Shown: positions 1 to 9,214, counted from the first letter of the stretch. The stretch: DNA of 35,206 nucleotides from Micromonospora sicca (GCF_003172935.1 NZ_QGKS01000285.1:1-35206), one strand, 5' to 3'. Numbers and translations: made by a program. The notes: generated from the sequence alone by a model not told the origin.

Positions 1-1142
1 ATGTCGCGGAGGGCGGCCATGACGGCGGGGGTGTGGTGGGTGCGGATCTGGCTGGCGTCTTCGCCGAAGGTCACGTCGCGTATCCAGTGCACGCTGTTCT
101 CGATGGTCCAGTGTTCGCGGGCCCACGCGGCGATTTCTTCGGGTCGGGCCTGGTGGGTGGGCAGGTCCGTGATTGCATAGACGACCTCGGTGGTCCACTT
201 CTTCGTGCCCAGTTGGCGGCGCCGGCGGCGGATCCGCACGACCTGGCGAGCATGGGGAAACAGCAGATCATCCACGGTGACGACCTGGACCTCGCGGATC
301 TCTTCGCGGCCGTGGCCGCGGCCGGTCTGTCGGTGCAGGACGGGTACCTGTTTCCAAGGCAGCGCCCGCAGTGTGGCGGCGAGGGTGGGCTGGTTGTCTT
401 TGACGGTGATCAGGTAGTGGGCGTGGCGTTGCTCGACGAGGTAGACGGCGTGGGCGCGTTGCGCGTGCAGCGCATCCACGGTGATCACCGAGCCGGTGAG
501 GTCGGTGTCACCGATCTGGTCCAGCAGGGGCGCGAACTCGGGAATCTCGTTGGTCTTCGCGCCGATCTGGCGGGCCGCGAGAGTGACCGCGTCGGCGTGA
601 CGCACGGCGGACAAGATGAATACCTGGCTGCCGTCGGGGCGCTTGGCGCCGCGTAGACACTTGCCGTCCACGGCGATGGCCCGGCGGCGCGGAGGGTCGG
701 CGGCAACGGCGCGGTGAGCACGGCGTTGCTCCCGCTCCGCCACACCGTCTGGCGTCAGCGGGGCGGGTCCGGGTCTGGCGAGGGTGGCCAGGTACCCGAA
801 TCCGACGGCGGTCAGATCAGTCGGATCAACTCTGCTGTACGCGTCGCGCAGGGTCCGCTCGTCCGGGACCCGGTAGCGGCCAGTGAACGGATTGAATGGG
901 CAGCCCAGCCGGCGAAGTTCCCGCTGGTCACAACGGCGAACCCACTCGGCGATCGCGGTCAGAGAGTTATGGCCGACCGCGCTCATCGCGCAGACACCAA
1001 TCGCGAGCAGGGTCGCCAACGCGTACCGCACGCCACGCGGGTCACGAGGGTCAGTCACCCCCGCCAACCGGTCGAGTAGCCCCTCGGCAGTGGCCGACCC
1101 AGGTGCCGCGGAGACAGCCGCGGCGCGACCCGCCGAGACCAT
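1..1142 (-). CDS. ISAs1-family transposase, 3' end cut by window edge
   Basis: A DDE transposase that would move its own insertion sequence. The 380 codons visible form one open frame from ATG at 1142 to the window edge. The DDE residues are visible: D159 in AVDGKCLRG, D223 in ITVDALHAQ, and E348 in REHWTIENSVHW, followed by the family-typical RDVTFGED segment. The N-terminal part (DPRDPRGVRY, then a hydrophobic helix) matches the DDE_Tnp_1-associated domain of ISAs1 elements. Only the last residues and the far IS end are missing, so it looks intact. A GTG five codons upstream (1157) is an alternative start. It faces outward relative to the second, different ISAs1-type gene at 34638. The assignment is firm; the exact IS boundary is not visible. 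Confidence 0.93.
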   Translation of the reverse strand, partial: MVSAGRAAAVSAAPGSATAEGLLDRLAGVTDPRDPRGVRYALATLLAIGVCAMSAVGHNSLTAIAEWVRRCDQRELRRLGCPFNPFTGRYRVPDERTLRDAYSRVDPTDLTAVGFGYLATLARPGPAPLTPDGVAEREQRRAHRAVAADPPRRRAIAVDGKCLRGAKRPDGSQVFILSAVRHADAVTLAARQIGAKTNEIPEFAPLLDQIGDTDLTGSVITVDALHAQRAHAVYLVEQRHAHYLITVKDNQPTLAATLRALPWKQVPVLHRQTGRGHGREEIREVQVVTVDDLLFPHARQVVRIRRRRRQLGTKKWTTEVVYAITDLPTHQARPEEIAAWAREHWTIENSVHWIRDVTFGEDASQIRTHHTPAVMAALRD

Positions 1143-1157
1143 GAGCGATGATGACAC

Positions 1158-1227
1158 GGCGAGCACGGCACCCCTTGCGGATCTTGAAGCCTAGACAACT
1201 CCATGATCCACAGATGCCGTGCTCGCC
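1158..1227 (-). repeat. Hairpin leader of ISAs1-type element (copy 1)
   Basis: A perfect 13-bp inverted repeat (GGCGAGCACGGCA at 1158-1170, its complement at 1215-1227) encloses a 44-nt loop just upstream of the transposase start. On the minus strand the loop contains GATCATGGAGTT, one variable base, then TCTAGGCTTCA. The same core with a different but still complementary stem occurs before the transposase at 34638. It may be a subterminal transposase-binding site, a translation-control RNA hairpin, or part of the IS end; I cannot tell which. Confidence 0.7.
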
Positions 1228-1377
1228 CTACGTCGGGCATCAACCAAGATCAGGCCAAAGAGGACATCCGCGGACTACTCCGGGGCCCTGGTTGGCAGCC
1301 TGCCTTCGTTCACCAGCCCCTAGGCTTGCCCGCACCTCAGGCAGCATGGGGGCGAGTCGTATAGGCGAGGAGGAAGC

Positions 1378-2424
1378 GTGCCACTCTACGAGATCGATGG
1401 GGAAGGCCTGCGGCGGCACGACGCCGCGCGGTTCGCGGCCCTCGGGCTCTACGAACGCAACGATCTCCAACGGCTTCTCCGGGACGACATCGCCGTGCTC
1501 AGCCCCGATCTGCTGGTCGTCGCCGAGGAATTCGGCAACTGGGAGGACTCACGACGCCGCATTGACTTGCTCGCCGTTGACAAAGCAGGGCATCTGGTTG
1601 TAATTGAGCTCAAACGCACCGACGACGGTGGGCACATGGAGCTCCAGGCGCTGCGGTACGCGGCGATGGTGTCAGCCATGAGCTTCGAGGAGGTGGTTGC
1701 GGCCTACGAGGCTCATCTGGCCAAGACACGGCCGGAGGACGAGGTCGACGCGCGCATCGAGTTGCTCAATTGGCTGGACGTCAGCGACGGTGACGAAGCC
1801 CCGATCGTCTCCTCAGATGTGCGGATCATGCTGGTCTCGGCGGACTTCGGCCGGGAGCTCACCACCGCAGTGCTGTGGCTCAACCGGTTCGAAGGCATGG
1901 ACGTCCGCTGCGTGCGGCTCATCCCCTACCAGATCGACGGGCGGATCCTGCTCGACATCCAGCAGGTGATTCCGTTGCCGGAGGCTGCGGACTATCAGAT
2001 TCGCGTTGGCCGCAAGGTCATCGAGCAGGAACGGCGGAGCAGCGACAACCGGGACTGGACCCGCTATCACATTGTGGTCGATGGCCAGGTACTGCCGGAC
2101 GAGAACAAGCGCCGGGCAGTGCGTCTCATGCTTGAGAAGTTGGTGGAGCGGGGGGTGCCTGCGGCTGCAATCGGCAAGGTGCTCACTCCAGGTCGCTTCC
2201 GGCCGATTAAGGGGGAGCACCACACCGACGAGGAGGTCCGCGCCGCCCTCGCCGAGCAGTACGAGGGTGTAGATGTCAGCCGCTGGTTCACGGAGCACGC
2301 TTTTGTCGAGGACGGCACGACCTGGGTCGTGCGCAAGATCTGGGGCCGCAACACCGAGCCGACGCTGAACACACTCCGCGATGCATTCCCAGAAGCGGGA
2401 GTCAGCTTCCAGCGTGCCAGGTGA
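1378..2424 (+). CDS. PD-(D/E)XK nuclease-like protein (NucS/DUF91-like core)
   Basis: 348 aa, GTG start with a good ribosome binding site (GAGGAGGAAGC directly upstream). The nuclease signature is visible between residues 58 and 95: D63 in RRIDLLAV, then E77 and K79 in VVIELKR, followed by Q90-A-L-R-Y, a QxxxY-type motif as in RecB-like nucleases. This arrangement is that of the restriction-endonuclease-like fold. The remaining 250 residues contain no domain I recognise; they may bind DNA or a partner. It lies alone on the plus strand and converges with the GHKL ATPase gene, with only 11 bp between the two stops, so it is not in that operon. A role in defence or DNA repair is inference from fold and neighbourhood. 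Confidence in the nuclease fold is good; the substrate is unknown. Confidence 0.72.
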   Translation: MPLYEIDGEGLRRHDAARFAALGLYERNDLQRLLRDDIAVLSPDLLVVAEEFGNWEDSRRRIDLLAVDKAGHLVVIELKRTDDGGHMELQALRYAAMVSAMSFEEVVAAYEAHLAKTRPEDEVDARIELLNWLDVSDGDEAPIVSSDVRIMLVSADFGRELTTAVLWLNRFEGMDVRCVRLIPYQIDGRILLDIQQVIPLPEAADYQIRVGRKVIEQERRSSDNRDWTRYHIVVDGQVLPDENKRRAVRLMLEKLVERGVPAAAIGKVLTPGRFRPIKGEHHTDEEVRAALAEQYEGVDVSRWFTEHAFVEDGTTWVVRKIWGRNTEPTLNTLRDAFPEAGVSFQRAR

Positions 2425-2435
2425 CGAGCGTCCGT

Positions 2436-5400
2436 CTACGTCCCGGGCACCGTCGCTTCATCCGTGCGGGTCATTTCCTGAAGGTCGAGGAGATGCTTTT
2501 CGGTGTAGCTGACGACCACGGGCGACCCGCAAAGCTGGATGCGCAGGCCGTTACCCTCACCGCCCTCCGCGATTGTCTTCCACTGCTGGATCTGCTCAAG
2601 CAGGTCGCCAGATTCGACCTGCCCGTGCAGGAACTTGCTGGTGCAGGTCGGGCAGAGGCACAGGGTGTTGCCGGCACGATCAACCCATGCCGCAGCCGTA
2701 TGTGAGACGAGATGAACAACTTCGAAGTACGGCGTCCCATCGCGCTTGGGAAAGGAAGCAGTGCAGATCTGGCAGCGGCCGGCGTACTGCTCCAACAAGA
2801 ACTGCCGGACTGCCGGGTCCTTGCCGTCCCAGACCTTGCGCCCGATGACTCGGAACCGGTCCCGCCACGCGGGCTCCTCCGACAAATCGTCGCTGATAGC
2901 GTCTCGGGTCCGCTGCCTGCGGACTGCTGGGGCTACAACTCGACCGCCGGACGACACTGGGGCAGCTTCCGGCTCGCCGTGTACCGCCGGCTTGTCGAAA
3001 GCATCCTTTAGGGCGTCGGCGTACCCCTCAGGAGTAAGAGCGGCGCCGGGTGGCGGCTGAGCATCATCCTGCTCCTTCTGTTCTTGGCGTTGACGCATCT
3101 GGTCGAGCTCAGCGGCCGCATCCGGGTTCTCAGCCAGGAAGCGCAGTGTCGCCACAGACAGGTTGAGTTCTGTGCTCACCTGCACGATGGCGGAGGAAAC
3201 CATACCGAGGGCGTCAGCAAGGGCTTGGCTCGACTCAAAGTCGTCGGGTAGGTCGTCCAGCGAAAGTTTGGCAGGCTCTACGAACTCGCCCGCTGCCGTC
3301 GGAATCCAAGCATGAGTGATCAGGACTTCCAGCGCCTCGGACATCGTCTCAACGGACTTGCTGTTCGAGTAGTCCTGCCGCCCTGAGGACTCGACGATTC
3401 CTCGCAGGCGGCTCGCATAAGGCAGCAGCAGGTGATTCCAGATGTACGTCGATCGTCGACGATCGGGGCGGGTCACGGCAGCTTTGAGGCCGGCGAAGCG
3501 TAGGTTCGGGTCGAACCCGTGCAGCCCGCGGCTGTGGTCGCCCCAGTCGGCGCGGATGACAACGTGCCCGAGTGGGTTCGGCGGCGACGACAGCACCCGG
3601 ACCGCCTGCGCCACCCCTAGAACGCTCAGCTCCTGTTGGTAAGGCCGATAGCGCTCGTGCAGAAACCAGCAGTGCGGGCTTGGCAGGAAGTAGTGCTCCA
3701 GGTCCTCATGGGACCAGTACGCGACGGTTGGAGACCGAAACGAGAGAGCCGAGCTCCCGGCTGGACGGCACTGCAGGAAGGGCGTGTTGCGTAGCACCTC
3801 GACCAAGGTGTCCCGGCGTCTTCTCGTCGCAGCCTGCATCGCGCGGAAGATCTTCGCAAGATCGTCGTCGTGCTGCTCGTCGTCGATGGCAGTGGACGGA
3901 TTGTCGTACTTCGGCACGACGTATTCGAGAACCTCGTCCACGGCGTCGGGCTCGGACAAGCCGAGTTCTTCGAGGAAGGCCCGCGCCTCTGCATTGGCAG
4001 CGACCTCCGTCCGCACCGTCGGAAAGCTCGACGAGACGGGTCCGGGCAGGTACGCCTGCGGACGTCCGTCGGCACCGAATGGCACCACATGACGGCCGTC
4101 GCACAGCCGGATCGTCGGTAGCTCCCGTGCGGGTCCCGGCCGGTTCCAGGGCGGCCGCGGCCTGCGCCACAGTGCGGGGCTCTGCGCGAGGAATCGGTAC
4201 AGCTGAACGAGCCACGCATCCTGAGCTGACTCCAGAAACGTCCTGTCGAGCTGGTCGACGAGCCATTCGGCGTCGAGCTCGTCGATGTCCACGACGTCGT
4301 GGAGGTAGTCCCACAGGTCGCGATTCCGTTCCCGAGTGAGCCGCGCTGGCTGCCATTGGAGCGGCTCGACCGTCCCCTCCAAGGCACCGAGTTGTTCCGG
4401 CGTCAACAACTCGCGCAGGCCCGCGCTCCGCGCAAGACGCATCCGCGTGGCGGGAGCGTGTCCCAACGGTCCGGCGACCGGCAGAAGTGGTCGGGTCCGT
4501 ACAGCCTCGAGAAGTGCGTCGAACAACGGCCGCAACAGGGAACCTTCTGGGAAATCCACCGCCGTGATGGGCAGGACGTCGAGCACGTCCAACCCAAGAC
4601 GCCCCTTACGGCGCAGCTCCTCGAGAGCCTCGATCAGCAGGTGGCCGGCTTCCACGATGACTCGGGCGTTGTCCGGATCCCGCTCGGGGATGTTGTCCCG
4701 CGCCGGGGTCGTTCGCAGCGGCGCCTGCAACAGGAACCCCAGGCCGCTCGGCTTGTCGGTGGGGAAGTACACGACCAGCGGCGCGTGGGGGATCCGTTCC
4801 ACGGGAGCGTCTGGTGCCCCACTCGTCCGCTTGAACGCCATCTCGACCCGCCGGCCGGGGTGGCCGATGCCGTCCAAGCTCCGGCGGAAAACCTCCCAGT
4901 ACTGGTGGTTGATCACCCGATCGTTTTGGCGGACCACCAGCTCCACGTCTGGCGACAACTCGCCGCGCTCCAGCCGCGTGAAGGTGACCGCTCCGCTGCC
5001 TCCCACCACCATGACCTGCCGGACATGCTGAAGGAACAGCAGGGCCACCGGATCAAACCTCTTCAGACCGGCACCGATCTCGGTGTACGCGGTCTCGACA
5101 GGCACATTCTCGCGGTCGAAGGGGAACTCAAACCGGGTGAGGCCGTCGGGGAGGTCCGGCGGGACATCGGCGGCCTCGGGGCGCACGTAGTGACGGATGC
5201 GGAAGTGCTCCGAGCCGGAGTGCACCGTGGGCGCAAGGGTGTAGGCGTAGACGGACTTGAAGCCGATGCCGAACTTGCCGATGCTGGTCAGCTCGCTGGT
5301 CTTGGTTGAGGCGTCGACCCCGCAGATGCCCCGGACGTCCCGCTCGTTGAACGGCCGGCCGTCATGCTCGACCACGAGTCGGTCCGGATGCAGTGTGAAC

Positions 5401-5558
5401 GTGACGTGCGACGCTTGAGCATCCTCGGCGTTCTGAAGCAACTCGAGGATGAAGTGGGTGCGGTCGGCGTACAGCCGTTGCAGGAAGTCCAGGTGGCGGG
5501 TGCCCTCGCCGTACTCCCGAATGTTGTCCTGGCGGATGCTTTTGTAGTCACTTGGCAT
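2436..5558 (-). CDS. Sacsin/Hsp90-like GHKL ATPase with C-terminal HNH-like zinc domain
   Basis: 1040 aa. The N-terminus is a GHKL ATPase of the sacsin/Hsp90 type: ELLQNAEDA (E39, N43, D46) is the N-box, VEHDGRPF (D66, G67) the second motif, and IGKFGIGFKSVY (93-104) the glycine-rich lid. The roughly 750-residue middle has no domain I recognise. The C-terminus has CQIC at 929-932, EVVHL (H949), GN at 963-964, CPTC at 969-972 and FLHG (H978), which is the layout of an HNH nuclease with a structural four-cysteine zinc site. Its start overlaps the end of the SNF2 helicase gene by 11 nt, and it has only a weak ribosome binding site, so translational coupling is likely. Sacsin-type ATPases joined to helicases and nucleases are typical of anti-phage loci; the function here is inferred. 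Confidence 0.8.
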   Translation of the reverse strand: MPSDYKSIRQDNIREYGEGTRHLDFLQRLYADRTHFILELLQNAEDAQASHVTFTLHPDRLVVEHDGRPFNERDVRGICGVDASTKTSELTSIGKFGIGFKSVYAYTLAPTVHSGSEHFRIRHYVRPEAADVPPDLPDGLTRFEFPFDRENVPVETAYTEIGAGLKRFDPVALLFLQHVRQVMVVGGSGAVTFTRLERGELSPDVELVVRQNDRVINHQYWEVFRRSLDGIGHPGRRVEMAFKRTSGAPDAPVERIPHAPLVVYFPTDKPSGLGFLLQAPLRTTPARDNIPERDPDNARVIVEAGHLLIEALEELRRKGRLGLDVLDVLPITAVDFPEGSLLRPLFDALLEAVRTRPLLPVAGPLGHAPATRMRLARSAGLRELLTPEQLGALEGTVEPLQWQPARLTRERNRDLWDYLHDVVDIDELDAEWLVDQLDRTFLESAQDAWLVQLYRFLAQSPALWRRPRPPWNRPGPARELPTIRLCDGRHVVPFGADGRPQAYLPGPVSSSFPTVRTEVAANAEARAFLEELGLSEPDAVDEVLEYVVPKYDNPSTAIDDEQHDDDLAKIFRAMQAATRRRRDTLVEVLRNTPFLQCRPAGSSALSFRSPTVAYWSHEDLEHYFLPSPHCWFLHERYRPYQQELSVLGVAQAVRVLSSPPNPLGHVVIRADWGDHSRGLHGFDPNLRFAGLKAAVTRPDRRRSTYIWNHLLLPYASRLRGIVESSGRQDYSNSKSVETMSEALEVLITHAWIPTAAGEFVEPAKLSLDDLPDDFESSQALADALGMVSSAIVQVSTELNLSVATLRFLAENPDAAAELDQMRQRQEQKEQDDAQPPPGAALTPEGYADALKDAFDKPAVHGEPEAAPVSSGGRVVAPAVRRQRTRDAISDDLSEEPAWRDRFRVIGRKVWDGKDPAVRQFLLEQYAGRCQICTASFPKRDGTPYFEVVHLVSHTAAAWVDRAGNTLCLCPTCTSKFLHGQVESGDLLEQIQQWKTIAEGGEGNGLRIQLCGSPVVVSYTEKHLLDLQEMTRTDEATVPGT

Positions 5559-8500
5559 GGCTGATCGTCAGCACTCCCTCCGCGATCCGGTGGCTGACGA
5601 TGTCGACCCGGCGTCGTTCCTCCAGTTGCTCCCGGCGCCGATCGAAGTCGCGGACGATCCGGGCTCGTTGCGCCGTCAGCATTGTCCGGATACGCGGCTC
5701 GGTCTCATCGGTGAGGCGATCGTCGAGGCGCTGCAGGGCTCGTTGGTGGTGAGCTTCGAGGCTTCCGGTTCGGCGGGCCAGCAACACCTGGTTGAGGGCG
5801 TGGGCATCCCTCGCGGCGTCTCGGCGGCGCTGCTCGGCGTACCTGTCAAGTGCCGCTCCCGCGTCCTGCAGGTCTGCGGCGGGTCCGCCATCCCCGGGCA
5901 GCGCGTTGGCGAGCAGCGCGAAGAGGCGACGCTCCACGATCTTGCTGGCCGTCAGCCTGGCTGCGTCCACGACGAACGCCACGGTGCGGAACTCCGGCCG
6001 CACGGCGATGGTCTCCCAGGTGTCGCAGGCAAAGACATAGCGGCCTTCCGGCAGATCCGGATCGACGACGTGAAGCTGCGCGCGCAGCTGCTGGTCCTGA
6101 GCGGGCGCGAGGGTCGACACCGCGAGGCGAACGAGCGGATGGGTGGCGGTCAAGAAGGTGATCGACCGATCCCGGCTGGCTGCCTCGTCGGAGAAGGTCA
6201 GCCGCAAGCCGCTGTCCTTGTCATTGAGCCAATGGCGCAGCTGCTGGACGGGCCGGCCGCCGCCGAGCCTCGCCTCGTTTCGATTGATGGCGGCGAGCAG
6301 TTCTGACCGAGCGGACTGAGGCAGTCGGAGCCGCAGCTCGTCCTCGGACAGCCGATCCAGTTGTCCGGAGAGAGGGGGCCGCGTCAGGTACGCCCGAACC
6401 AGTTCCTCCAACTGCTGTTCGGTGACCGCCCGGCCCTCTTCAACGAGGGCGTCGAGGTCCTGGGTGAGACTGTCGTCCAAGCCAAGCAAGTCCTGGCTCG
6501 CGTCCTCGACGCCGCGGGCCTCGGCGACCAGTCGGACGGCATTGTCGGCGAGCTGTCGAGCCCGTTCCTCCATCTGCTCGGGCGTCAGGTCCCGGCTGGT
6601 AGCGATGGCGGCCAGGTCCTGCGTCATCTCGCCGAGCACGCCTTCGAGGTCGCCGACCGTGTCCCGGAAGAGGTCCAGCCGGTCCCAACAGCGATAGAAG
6701 ACCCGCTCCTCGACGGTGTCCGGTGTGACGAAGTTGAGGATCAGTACCTTGGGGCTGCGTTGCCCGAACCGGTCGATGCGGCCGATGCGCTGCTCGATCC
6801 GCATGGGGTTCCAGGGGATGTCGTAGTTGACGAGCCGATCACAGAACTCGTAGTCGAGGCCCTCACAGCCGACCTCGCTGGAGAGCAGGACGTCGATGGC
6901 CTCCGCATTTTCACGGTCGAGGCGGAACCGGTCCCGCAGGCGCTGCCGGTCGGGCTCGGCTACTCGTCCGGTGACGACCCCGACGCGGACGCCGGCCGCC
7001 GTCAGGTGCTCGGCGAGGTAGTCGAGGGTGCCGAGGAAGAACGAGAAGACGAGGAGCTTTCCGGGACCGTCCACGGTGCGGGCTTCGCTGGCGGCCTGGA
7101 GGAGCCGCTGGAGTTTGGGATCGTCCGGCGGCAGTTGACGGGCCAGCTCACGTAGGTCCGGGTCCGTCGGAAGGGGAAGCCTCGGCGGATCTTCGTCCGG
7201 TTGGGCCTCGGGGGCGTCGGTCAGATCCGTGATGGCCGGCTCGCCGGCCGCCGCGATGCGTCGAGCGAGGGCGGGCAGGCAGCTCGACGCCTGCCTCTCG
7301 AGGGTGTCGAGAATCAGCCGGACCACGACCGGGTTGTAGCGGATGAGCAACTGGTCCCGGCGGGCTTCCAGCAGGCGATCGTAGAACTGGCGCTGCACCG
7401 GAGTGAACGGCACCGACACGGTGTGGGGCTCACGGATGGTGAACCCTCCGATGTCCCGTCGGCGGGTGCGGTTCACCAGTGGCGCGAGAGTGTTCAGCTC
7501 CTCGATCTCACGCACGCAGCGGACCCGGTCGTCGGTCGTCAAGCTGACCGCGTCCAGACGCCTGCGCACGTCGTCATACCGGGGATCGATCGCGATCGCC
7601 TGCCGGCCCCAGTTGGTGTACGCCGCAGTGTCCAACGCCTCGAGCGCCTCCTTGGCGGCCTCGGGCGCGCCGCTGCGCAGTGCCCGCACGGCGGCATTGA
7701 GGTGTCGATTGGGCTCGACGACCTCGAAGAACGTCTGCCGATCCGGAAAAAGGTCGGGGCGGAGCAGGTTGAGCAGGGTGAACAGGTCCCGGGCGTGCGT
7801 TTGCACCGGTGTGGCCGAGAGCAGGACGAGGGCAGTGCTGATCTCGCTGAGGTACTCGGCGAGCTCGTGCGAGTTTGTGCCCGGCGTACGCAGGTGGTGT
7901 GCCTCGTCGGCGATCACCAGGTCGAAGGCAGGCGGCGGGTCCAGCTCGCGCAGGCCCTTGTCCTTCTTCCGCTTGGCATTCCCCTTCAGGTATGCCGTGC
8001 GGGTGAAGAGCTCGTAGTGCACGATCGCCCGCCGGTACTCCTCGGGCCAGGCACCTTCCAGGTGAGCCTCGTTGAGGCAGTAGCGCAAGCTCGACGAGTC
8101 GAGCACCCGGAAGTCCTCGTCGAAGCGGCGCATTTCTTCGCGCCACTTGACCGTGAGCGCCTTGGGGCAGAGGACGAGCACGTGGTCCAGCGGCTGTCGG
8201 GCAGCCAACTCCTTCATGATCAAGCCGGCTTCGATCGTCTTACCGACGCCGACGTCGTCGGCAATGAGCAGCCGCGGCTCGTCGGCGCGGGCGAGGCGCA
8301 GGAGCGGCCGGAACTGAAACGGCACGTACTTGATCCGCGCTGCCCGCAGCGAATAGACGTGATCGGTGAGCGGGTGACTGAGCCGAGCGGCGACCAGGCG
8401 GGCTCGGAACTCCTCGGGAGACAGTCCGCCAGTCGTTGCCTCCTGCTGCGCCGCTGCGAGCACCAGTTGGTCCTCTGCGTACTCGCGCATGCTTCCCGCT

Positions 8501-8616
8501 TCGTGGAAGACGCGATAGCGGCCGAACCCATCGACGCTCTGAAGAATCTGGATGACCGGTCCGACTCGACCGGGGTCGGCTTGAACGGCAACGATGTCAC
8601 CGACGTTGAATCCCAC
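5548..8616 (-). CDS. SNF2/RapA-like superfamily 2 helicase
   Basis: 1022 aa from GTG at 8616, chosen because GAGGGG lies five bases upstream; upstream in-frame codons look non-coding. Residues 1-52 resemble an SH3/Tudor-like barrel (VGFNVGDIV, then GPVIQIL). The first RecA lobe has motif I DDVGVGKTIEAG (about 120-131), DEAHH (237-241) and LLSATPVQTH. The second has the motif V-like SSEVGCEGLDYE and motif VI RIEQRIGRIDRFGQ. This is the SNF2/RapA class, which translocates on double-stranded DNA. A long C-terminal region carries charged helices. It forms an overlapping pair with the downstream GHKL ATPase gene. Related SNF2 proteins (for example DrmD of class 1 DISARM) occur in phage-defence loci, but no methyltransferase, DrmA or DrmB is seen here. 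Confidence 0.88.
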   Translation of the reverse strand: MGFNVGDIVAVQADPGRVGPVIQILQSVDGFGRYRVFHEAGSMREYAEDQLVLAAAQQEATTGGLSPEEFRARLVAARLSHPLTDHVYSLRAARIKYVPFQFRPLLRLARADEPRLLIADDVGVGKTIEAGLIMKELAARQPLDHVLVLCPKALTVKWREEMRRFDEDFRVLDSSSLRYCLNEAHLEGAWPEEYRRAIVHYELFTRTAYLKGNAKRKKDKGLRELDPPPAFDLVIADEAHHLRTPGTNSHELAEYLSEISTALVLLSATPVQTHARDLFTLLNLLRPDLFPDRQTFFEVVEPNRHLNAAVRALRSGAPEAAKEALEALDTAAYTNWGRQAIAIDPRYDDVRRRLDAVSLTTDDRVRCVREIEELNTLAPLVNRTRRRDIGGFTIREPHTVSVPFTPVQRQFYDRLLEARRDQLLIRYNPVVVRLILDTLERQASSCLPALARRIAAAGEPAITDLTDAPEAQPDEDPPRLPLPTDPDLRELARQLPPDDPKLQRLLQAASEARTVDGPGKLLVFSFFLGTLDYLAEHLTAAGVRVGVVTGRVAEPDRQRLRDRFRLDRENAEAIDVLLSSEVGCEGLDYEFCDRLVNYDIPWNPMRIEQRIGRIDRFGQRSPKVLILNFVTPDTVEERVFYRCWDRLDLFRDTVGDLEGVLGEMTQDLAAIATSRDLTPEQMEERARQLADNAVRLVAEARGVEDASQDLLGLDDSLTQDLDALVEEGRAVTEQQLEELVRAYLTRPPLSGQLDRLSEDELRLRLPQSARSELLAAINRNEARLGGGRPVQQLRHWLNDKDSGLRLTFSDEAASRDRSITFLTATHPLVRLAVSTLAPAQDQQLRAQLHVVDPDLPEGRYVFACDTWETIAVRPEFRTVAFVVDAARLTASKIVERRLFALLANALPGDGGPAADLQDAGAALDRYAEQRRRDAARDAHALNQVLLARRTGSLEAHHQRALQRLDDRLTDETEPRIRTMLTAQRARIVRDFDRRREQLEERRRVDIVSHRIAEGVLTISHAK

Positions 8617-8797
8617 GCACGCCCCTCGAACTCGCCCCACGCGGCTGGTCCTCAACCGCCGCCTCGCCCGATGCCCAGAGCATAGGCACGCTTCGACATT
8701 CTCGACGGGGCCATTCAGCCGTATGGAGATCAATCTGCGCCGAAGGTCGGAGCACGGAGCCGTTCCGGCTTGGGGCAGTCACCCACGCGCCGGTCCG

Positions 8798-9205
8798 CTA
8801 TTCGCCACCGCTTGCCTGACGTGGCTTCGGCACCTGCCGGTTGAAGCGCGGCTTCAGGGCGACGACCAGGGCTTCCTTCGTACCCTCCGGGTTGTCGGTC
8901 TCCTGCCAGCGGACGTCGCAGCGGCCCAGCCAGCTGGCGATGTCGGCGGCCGACGCCGCGTTGCCCGGGGTGTCGAGGAGCTGGCCGACCTGGTCGTGCA
9001 GCACCGATGAGTCGCGGTTGCCGGTCAGGTGCTGCCGGAGGCGATCCCGCAGACCTCGCCTGGTCCGGCCGACGTAGATGACCACGCCGCCGTCGAGGAC
9101 CACGTGCACGCCGGGCGCGCGGGGAGCGCTGGCGACGGCCTCCATGGTGTACGGCTGGGGAGCCGTGAAGCCGGCCAGCAGATCGTCGTGGGTGGCGTCG
9201 GGCAT
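8798..9205 (-). CDS. GIY-YIG domain protein
   Basis: 135 aa. A GIY-YIG nuclease-like domain spans most of the protein: PGVHVVL (GIY position, about 31-37), VIYVGRT (YIG position, about 42-48) with the expected Arg, and LRDRLRQHL with Arg and His where the catalytic helix lies. It ends with ALKPRFNRQ, a common ending of small GIY-YIG proteins. The catalytic Glu is hard to place; E107 and E110 (NPEGTKEAL) are candidates. It starts nine bases after the broken gene at 9215-9660 and is followed by a 181-bp gap before the SNF2 helicase, so it probably belongs to the operon that starts at 10466. Whether it is an active endonuclease cannot be judged from sequence alone. Confidence 0.8.
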   Translation of the reverse strand: MPDATHDDLLAGFTAPQPYTMEAVASAPRAPGVHVVLDGGVVIYVGRTRRGLRDRLRQHLTGNRDSSVLHDQVGQLLDTPGNAASAADIASWLGRCDVRWQETDNPEGTKEALVVALKPRFNRQVPKPRQASGGE

Positions 9206-9214
9206 CCCCGGAGG

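Noticed and set aside
7201..8685. Open frame opposite the SNF2 helicase
   Set aside because: Antisense shadow; no motif.
8617..8733. Upstream extension of the SNF2 helicase to an ATG at 8733
   Set aside because: The 39 codons look non-coding, and GTG at 8616 has GAGGGG five bases away and begins the Tudor-like domain.
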